A DNA stretch of 64,000 nt from Fimbriimonadia bacterium (lineage in GTDB: Bacteria > Armatimonadota > Fimbriimonadia > Fimbriimonadales > JABRVX01), in contig JABRVX010000003.1 in the NCBI GenBank assembly GCA_039961735.1, positions 62,001-126,000 of the forward strand. The letters run 5' to 3'. The notes beneath the pieces are model-generated. The model was not told where the DNA came from, searched no databases, and saw only the letters and a list, made by a program, of their open reading frames with translations. Numbering within the stretch: the first letter of the stretch is position 1; the number at the start of each line of letters is the position of its first letter. The position numbers were made by a program, and so were the translations under genes. Below, one piece after another: positions 58,868-64,000 of this stretch.

Positions 58868-59881
58868 GTGTCTCGTCCTTGGAACATCGGTGTGGTCGGC
58901 GCTACGGGAGCTGTAGGACAGGAGTTCTTGAATCTTCTCGGCTCTCGGCGGATGCCGGTGGGCGAACTGAGGCTTTTCGCGTCAGCAGCATCGGAGGGCA
59001 AGACACTGGAGGCTCTCGGGGCAGACCACGTTGTTAGGGCAGCAGCAGAGGGGTGCTTCGACGGCTTGGACCTCGTCTTCTTCTCTGCAGGCTCCGGCAC
59101 CGCTCGGGAGTTGGCCCCCCAGGCAATAGAAGCCGGCGCGCGGGTAGTGGACAACTCGAGCGCATTCCGAATGAACTCGGGCGTGCCACTCGTCATACCC
59201 GAGATCAACGGTGACGAGATCACCTCCGACACATGTCTGGCAGCCGTCCCGAACTGCTCCACCATTATCCTGCTGATGGCCGTGGCCCCGCTGAGGGCCC
59301 TTGCGCCCGTCCGCCGTGTCATCGTTTCCACGTATCAGGCGGCGAGCGGGGCGGGGGCGAAGGCCATGCAGGAATTGATTGACCAAGCCGGCGCAGTGCT
59401 TCGCGGTGAGAGCGTCATTCCGAAAGCTCTGCCCCACCAGATCGCTTTCAACGTATTCAGCCACGATAGCCCCCTGGACGAGACCCTGAGAAACGAAGAA
59501 GAGCGCAAGATCGAGGCCGAGTCGCGACGAATCTTGGGTCAGCACGATCTTGGTGTAACCGCAACGTGCATGAGGGTCCCGGTGCTGCGCGCTCACACCC
59601 AATCGGCCTATGTCGAGTTCGATGCCGATGTGGATGTGAACCGTGCACATGAGGTCCTCTCGCGCTTTCCAGGCGTCGCGGTCGTGGACGATCCGGCAGC
59701 AAATCACTTCCCCATGCCGATCGAGGCAACAGGTCGTGACGAGGTGCTCGTGGGGCGGATACGACGAGATACGTATAACCCCAGGGCTATAAACTTGCTC
59801 GTTTCTGGCGATCAGCTTCGCAAGGGTGCGGCCCTGAACAGCATTCAGATCGCAGAGTTGATGCGGGAAGTGGCAAGCTAG
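58868..59881 (+). CDS. asd: Aspartate-semialdehyde dehydrogenase
   Basis: The 337-residue enzyme opens with IGVVGATGAVGQEFL for NADP binding, has Cys130 in AAVPNCSTI as the catalytic thiol, and GAGAKAMQEL and VPVLRAHTQSAYVEF in the substrate half. It reduces aspartyl phosphate to aspartate semialdehyde, the branch point to lysine, threonine and methionine. The GTG at 58868 is chosen because AGGTAGGTG lies just upstream and the Rossmann motif follows at residue 7. It sits between dapB and dapA. Confidence 0.96.
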   Translation: MSRPWNIGVVGATGAVGQEFLNLLGSRRMPVGELRLFASAASEGKTLEALGADHVVRAAAEGCFDGLDLVFFSAGSGTARELAPQAIEAGARVVDNSSAFRMNSGVPLVIPEINGDEITSDTCLAAVPNCSTIILLMAVAPLRALAPVRRVIVSTYQAASGAGAKAMQELIDQAGAVLRGESVIPKALPHQIAFNVFSHDSPLDETLRNEEERKIEAESRRILGQHDLGVTATCMRVPVLRAHTQSAYVEFDADVDVNRAHEVLSRFPGVAVVDDPAANHFPMPIEATGRDEVLVGRIRRDTYNPRAINLLVSGDQLRKGAALNSIQIAELMREVAS

Positions 59882-59942
59882 TCCTTATGAGATTTGCACA
59901 AGATAACAGGCGGAACCTGTACGATGTGAAAGGCGGTGTGAC

Positions 59943-60830
59943 ATGCGAGATTGGGGAAGGCTGCTGACAGCGATCGTGACCCCCTTCTCGTCTGACGGGC
60001 GGAACGTCAATCACGCAGAGATGGCGCGAATCGCTGGTCACTTGGTGGACACGGGAAGCTCGGGCATCGTGGTGGCAGGTACCACGGGGGAGTCTCCGAC
60101 CCTGAGCCACGAAGAGAAGATCGCGGTGTTTGGAACCGTTCGAGATGCCGTCGGACAACGAGCGGCCGTCGTGGCTGGCACGGGAAGCAACGACACGGAG
60201 CAATCCATCCGGGTGACCATCGAGGCGGAGAAGATGGGCCTGGACGGTGTGATGCTGGTCGCGCCCTACTACAACAAGCCCTCTCAGGATGGCCTGTTCC
60301 GCCACTTCGAAGCCATAGCCTCCCGCACGAAACTTCCGGTGCTCATCTACAATATTCCCAGCAGGACCTCGGTGAACGTGGAGCCCGCGACGATACTGCG
60401 GCTGATGGATGCCTGTTCGAACGTGATCGCAGTGAAAGAAGCCAGTGGCAACATCGGGCAGATATCCGAGCTGTGCGCCGCGGTTCCGGAGGGCAGAAGG
60501 GTGTACAGTGGGGACGATGCGCTGACGCTCCCCGTGCTGGCGGTGGGGGGCTACGGCGTCGTGAGTGTCATGGCTCACGTTGCGGGCAAGGCGATCCGTG
60601 AAATGATAGAAGCCTACGTGTCCGGCAATGGTGCAGAAGCGCTTCGGCTGCACCGCCAGACGGCCCCACTCTGCAGAGCGCTATTCTGCACCACCAGCCC
60701 GACGCCGGTGAAGGAAGCCGTAGGGATGCTGGGCTTCGACGTGGGGCCGGTTCGGTTGCCGCTCGTGCCCCTGACATCGGAGCAGCGGAGTCTGGTCAGA
60801 GACGCTATGGTCGCTGCGGGGGTGCTATGA
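59943..60830 (+). CDS. dapA: 4-hydroxy-tetrahydrodipicolinate synthase
   Basis: The 295-residue class I aldolase has AGTTGESPTLSHEE (pyruvate-binding Thr-Thr), Tyr136 in LIYNIPSRT and Lys165 in VIAVKEASGN as the Schiff-base lysine. It joins pyruvate with aspartate semialdehyde. AAGGCGG precedes the ATG. Upstream is a small palindrome, ACAGG/CCTGT at 59906-59920, overlapping a TACGAT box, which might be an operator. Its end overlaps the next gene by 4 nt (ATGA). Confidence 0.95.
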   Translation: MRDWGRLLTAIVTPFSSDGRNVNHAEMARIAGHLVDTGSSGIVVAGTTGESPTLSHEEKIAVFGTVRDAVGQRAAVVAGTGSNDTEQSIRVTIEAEKMGLDGVMLVAPYYNKPSQDGLFRHFEAIASRTKLPVLIYNIPSRTSVNVEPATILRLMDACSNVIAVKEASGNIGQISELCAAVPEGRRVYSGDDALTLPVLAVGGYGVVSVMAHVAGKAIREMIEAYVSGNGAEALRLHRQTAPLCRALFCTTSPTPVKEAVGMLGFDVGPVRLPLVPLTSEQRSLVRDAMVAAGVL

Positions 60831-61957
60831 GCGACACCGAGAAGCGCAGGTTTTTCTTTCACCCAGGCTCCTATGAGTACGACTTCGGTCACCCCCACCC
60901 GCTTCGCCCGGAGAGACTCCGGCGCACGTTGGAGCTGCTAGCCGCAGTGGGCGTTACCGATGGCATGCGCGTGGAGGAGCCGAAGCTGGCGCACACTGAC
61001 GAACTGCTGCGCTGCCACTCCCACGATTACGTCGTCGCGGTGGAGCGCGCGAGCGATGGTCATGTTGCTGAACTGGAGTTCGGGCTGCGTGCGACAGACA
61101 ACCCGGCGTTCCCAGGGATGTTCGAGGCCTCTTTGGCCTACACCAGTGCATCGATCGCAGCCGCCTACGCCGTCGTTAATGGTGCAGAGGTAGCATTCAA
61201 TATCACGGGTGGTCTGCACCACGCGATGCGCAGTCGAGCGGCGGGATTCTGCATCTTCAACGATTGCGCTATCGCGTGTTCCATCCTCTGCGAACGGTTC
61301 GCCCGCGTGGCATATGTGGATATTGACCTCCATCACGGCGACGGTGTGCAATTCTTATTCTATGACGACCCATCGGTCCTAACATTTTCCATCCACCAAG
61401 ACGGTCGCTCATTGTTTCCGGGCACGGGGCACGTAAGCGAGATCGGCGAAGGACCCGGCGCGGGTTCGTCGGTCAACGTGCCCATGCCGCCCGGCACCAC
61501 CGACTCGCTGTGGCTCGCAGCGTTCGAACCTGCCCTCCGACGCAGCTTCGAGCTGTTCGAGCCAGAAGCGGTGGTGCTGCAGATGGGGACCGACCCGCAC
61601 TATATGGACCCGCTCGGCCAGCTCTCGATGACGGCTCAGGGCTGGCTCGAAGCGGTGCGCATCGTCTCCGGCTACGATCTTCCGCTCGTGGGACTCGGGG
61701 GAGGGGGCTACAACCTCTCGACGGTGCCCAGGATGTGGACCGCCGCGGTTGCCCACCTATCCGGTGTGCCCATTCCGGATGAGATCCCTGTGGAGCTGGC
61801 GGCAAAGATCGGTGCGGATCATTTCTTCGACCTCGAACGACCGCCGGACGAGGAGGCGATGGCGCAGCAGCTGCAGCCCATCGTTGACGATATCCGTCAC
61901 GCCGTAGCAGTCGGTCCGCTTGCAGCACTCGAGAGCCTCGTGCAGTCCCGTGGCTAA
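60827..61957 (+). CDS. acuC: AcuC-type histone deacetylase-family protein
   Basis: The 376-residue protein has the deacetylase signature: HDYVVAVERASDG, GGLHHAMRSRAAGFCIFND, VDIDLHHGDGVQFLFYDD (zinc Asp and His), FSIHQDGRSLFPGTG and GGGGYNLSTVPRMW. AcuC deacetylates acetyl-CoA synthetase in B. subtilis; relatives act on acetylated proteins or polyamines. It is translationally coupled to dapA by an ATGA overlap and to radA by 8 nt, which is an unusual company and gives no clear substrate. Confidence 0.9.
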   Translation: MSDTEKRRFFFHPGSYEYDFGHPHPLRPERLRRTLELLAAVGVTDGMRVEEPKLAHTDELLRCHSHDYVVAVERASDGHVAELEFGLRATDNPAFPGMFEASLAYTSASIAAAYAVVNGAEVAFNITGGLHHAMRSRAAGFCIFNDCAIACSILCERFARVAYVDIDLHHGDGVQFLFYDDPSVLTFSIHQDGRSLFPGTGHVSEIGEGPGAGSSVNVPMPPGTTDSLWLAAFEPALRRSFELFEPEAVVLQMGTDPHYMDPLGQLSMTAQGWLEAVRIVSGYDLPLVGLGGGGYNLSTVPRMWTAAVAHLSGVPIPDEIPVELAAKIGADHFFDLERPPDEEAMAQQLQPIVDDIRHAVAVGPLAALESLVQSRG

Positions 61958-63299
61958 GCGCAGCACCACCTTCGTGTGCCAGGAGTGCGGTGCAGGTACG
62001 CCAAAGTGGCTTGGGCGGTGTCCCGCGTGCGACGCATGGAATAGCCTCATTGAGGAGCCGACGGCCTCTCACATCCAGCATTCTGCGTCACCACCCTCAC
62101 AGCTCGTTCCAATATCAGAGGTGGCTCCCCAGCCGCAGGAGCGCGCTTCGACCGGCCTCCCCACGCTCGACACGCTACTCGGTGGCGGCTTGGTGCGTGG
62201 CTCCGTGGTGTTAGTGGCGGGGGAACCCGGGGTGGGGAAGTCCACCATCGTATCGCAAGCCGCCGTGGGACTGTGTGAGGCCGGACCCGTGGTGTATGTG
62301 TCTGCCGAGGAGTCGCCTGCGCAGGTGGCTCTTCGCATGGCGCGTCTCGGCGGCGCACCATGCAACCTGTTAGTGACCGACGAGACGCTGGTCGAGGAGA
62401 TGGAGGCCCACTTACTTCAAGGCCACGTCGCCATCGTGGATTCTATCCAGACGGTGCGCACGGACGCGCTGGACTCGGCACAGGGGAGCGTCTCACAAGT
62501 GAGGGAGGCGGCCAGTCGCTTGCAGCGCATCGCAAAGGAACACGGTGTTTCGATACTGCTCATCGGACACGTGACCAAAGAAGGCGCGATCGCAGGCCCT
62601 AGGGTGCTGGAGCACCTAGTGGATGTTGTGCTCTACTTCGAGGGGGAGCGGGGTGTTCCGTATCGGGTGCTAAGGGCTACCAAGAATCGGTTCGGCGCAA
62701 CCGACGAGGTTGCGCTGTTCGAAATGGCCGAGGATGGACTCCGTCCTGTCGAGAACCCCTCTGCCGCGTTACTTGCAGAGCGGGCCGAGGGGGCGCCGGG
62801 CTCCGCGGTCATGCCAGTGATGGAGGGTTCGCGGTGCCTGCTGGCGGAAGTGCAGGTCCTATGCACTCCGAGTTTTCTCACGAACCCGCGCCGCGTGTTC
62901 ACGGGAGTGGACTACAACCGAATGACCATCGTGATCGCCGTGATGGAGAAACGGCTAGGCTTCCGCATGGGCGGGCAAGACGTTTTCCTGAACATCGCAG
63001 GTGGCCTGAAAGTGGAAGAACCCGCAGCCGATCTGTGCGCCCTTATGGCGGCCCTTTCCAGCGTCAAAGACACCCCGCTGCCCAGTGACCTCGTCACGTT
63101 CGGCGAGGTAGGACTTGCCGGAGAGCTCCGCTCCGTCAGCCACGCGGATCGCCGTCTCAAGGAAGCGGCGCGGATGGGTTTCCGCACCGCCTTGATACCT
63201 ACGGCCCAGAAGGTCGCGTCCGACTCGGGACTGCGCATAATCCGGGCGGCCGATGTACGCAGCGCGATGAACGCTATCCTTCCTTCGTCTGGGCAATGA
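61950..63299 (+). CDS. radA: DNA repair protein RadA (Sms)
   Basis: The 449-residue protein has the N-terminal C4 zinc finger (Cys10, Cys13, Cys24, Cys27 in FVCQECGAGTPKWLGRCPAC), Walker A GEPGVGKST (91-99), the RadA-specific KNRFG (245-249), and a C-terminal Lon-like domain (GFRMGGQDVFLNIAGGLKVEEPAADL). It drives branch migration during recombination. The GTG at 61950 overlaps acuC by 8 nt. Its 3' end overlaps the convergent metallopeptidase gene by 26 nt. Confidence 0.97.
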   Translation: MAKRSTTFVCQECGAGTPKWLGRCPACDAWNSLIEEPTASHIQHSASPPSQLVPISEVAPQPQERASTGLPTLDTLLGGGLVRGSVVLVAGEPGVGKSTIVSQAAVGLCEAGPVVYVSAEESPAQVALRMARLGGAPCNLLVTDETLVEEMEAHLLQGHVAIVDSIQTVRTDALDSAQGSVSQVREAASRLQRIAKEHGVSILLIGHVTKEGAIAGPRVLEHLVDVVLYFEGERGVPYRVLRATKNRFGATDEVALFEMAEDGLRPVENPSAALLAERAEGAPGSAVMPVMEGSRCLLAEVQVLCTPSFLTNPRRVFTGVDYNRMTIVIAVMEKRLGFRMGGQDVFLNIAGGLKVEEPAADLCALMAALSSVKDTPLPSDLVTFGEVGLAGELRSVSHADRRLKEAARMGFRTALIPTAQKVASDSGLRIIRAADVRSAMNAILPSSGQ

Positions 63300-64000
63300 A
63301 ATAGGAGGGGTTGAGCGGCTCGCCCGTAGTCCGACGAATCGTTTCTCGCCAATCGAACAGGTCGCCCATCTTGAATAGACCCTCTCGGAAAAACTCGCCC
63401 AGCTTGGGACTTGTTACCATCTCCCGCATATCACCACTGGGAATCACCTTGCTCAGGATGAAGTGCCGTAGCTGACATGCATACAGATCGCCGAGTAGGT
63501 AGTTGTGGTAGTACGCAGGGGCTAGGGCGACATGCATCTTCGTGGCCCAGTCCGGCATGTCACGGCCCTCTGGCTTACGCACCAACTGCTTAGCTTGAAC
63601 CAACTCCCACCACAGAGCGTTCAAGTCACGTTCCGGATCCTGATACATCCCACGCTCGAAGTGTGTCATCACGAGCACCCATCGCGTGAAGATCAGCTTC
63701 TGCATGCGGTCTTGCTCGCGCGCGGCGGCAGCTACCGCGGCGGCTTCCTCTGCAGGCACACCGGCATACTCGATGAGCCACGCGTCGGTGGTCACGAGAC
63801 TCCCAAAGAAGATGGCGACTGCCTCCGTAGTCAGTATGTGACTGGGACTGCGAAGCAGCCATGGCAAAGATGGCTCAATGAACTTATCGTACACGGCGTG
63901 CCCATACTCGTGCAGAAGCGTGCCCATCCACCTCGCCGTGGGTCGCACGTTGCACAACACGCGCACGTCGCCCCGCCTATCTATATCCGTGCAAAACGCA
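63274..64000 (-). CDS. Zinc metallopeptidase, M2/M3-like (C-terminal part; runs off the window)
   Basis: The frame is open to the right edge, so the N-terminus is missing; at least 241 residues are visible. It contains the gluzincin site HEYGHAVYDKF in WMGTLLHEYGHAVYD, followed by the third-ligand region SHILTTEAVAIFFGSL, where the Glu of TTEA should bind zinc. The rest is helical (EQDRMQKLIFTRWVLVMTHFERGMYQDPE). This pattern is that of oligopeptidases of the M2 and M3 families, which cleave short peptides; which family cannot be settled from this part. It converges with radA. Confidence 0.8.
   Translation of the reverse strand, partial: AFCTDIDRRGDVRVLCNVRPTARWMGTLLHEYGHAVYDKFIEPSLPWLLRSPSHILTTEAVAIFFGSLVTTDAWLIEYAGVPAEEAAAVAAAAREQDRMQKLIFTRWVLVMTHFERGMYQDPERDLNALWWELVQAKQLVRKPEGRDMPDWATKMHVALAPAYYHNYLLGDLYACQLRHFILSKVIPSGDMREMVTSPKLGEFFREGLFKMGDLFDWRETIRRTTGEPLNPSYFIAQTKEG

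Overview
The window is about 64 kb of GC-rich bacterial chromosome with densely packed genes. The cell appears to be a flagellated, diderm-like heterotroph: it has two flagellins, a PilB/PilC-type assembly system, an STN-domain protein, lipoproteins, and many large exported proteins. Five exported proteins end in the same twin dockerin-like repeat (GDxNxxxxVxLxDLNxVLxNF). Together with the general gene content this points to the Armatimonadota, possibly the Fimbriimonadia. That placement is inference from style of content; no marker-gene comparison was possible.

Layout. 1-7 kb: an unassigned 5' stretch, a small lysine-rich protein, a secreted M61 peptidase, two small membrane proteins and a natA-type ABC exporter with two permeases. 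7-12 kb: a secreted small protein, tRNA-Cys, then scpA-scpB-dacA-rluB-btuF-like, tightly overlapped, meeting a TPR gene head-on. 12.5-20 kb: an STN-domain exported protein, a 1155-residue HEXXH/HEAT exported protein, a nucleoside hydrolase plus psuG pair, and a thioredoxin-fold lipoprotein. 20-27 kb: two tandem flagellins, then a membrane-anchored macro-like protein, a GT2 glycosyltransferase and an FAD oxidoreductase. 27-33 kb: three paralogous kelch-type exported proteins. 33-39 kb: a sugar-catabolism set of glycosidase-like, PfkB kinase, class I aldolase and divergent FucI-like isomerase genes. 39-45 kb: a beta-propeller protein, rarA, and two subtilases carrying the same C-terminal module as the kelch proteins. 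45.7-49 kb: a corrinoid methyltransferase operon (mtaC, mtaB, UroD-family). 49-53 kb: pilB, a J-domain/TPR membrane protein, pilC, folK. 53-64 kb: a lyxose isomerase-like gene, rpsO, pnp, an M16 peptidase, dapB, asd, dapA, an AcuC-type deacetylase, radA, and the end of a metallopeptidase running off the window.

The most unusual points are: (1) a methanol-type MtaB with all three zinc ligands, next to an MtaA-like partner that has lost its zinc cysteines; (2) folK carrying a translated palindromic element in its substrate-binding loop region, with related palindromes elsewhere in the window; (3) a scpA reading frame that opens on the nucleotide after the CCA of tRNA-Cys; (4) a shared C-terminal module on five exported proteins; (5) recurrent TGGTACACT-type extended -10 boxes, two of them exactly 6 nt before a GTG start as expected for leaderless mRNA. 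No CRISPR array, transposase, phage gene or replication origin was seen.
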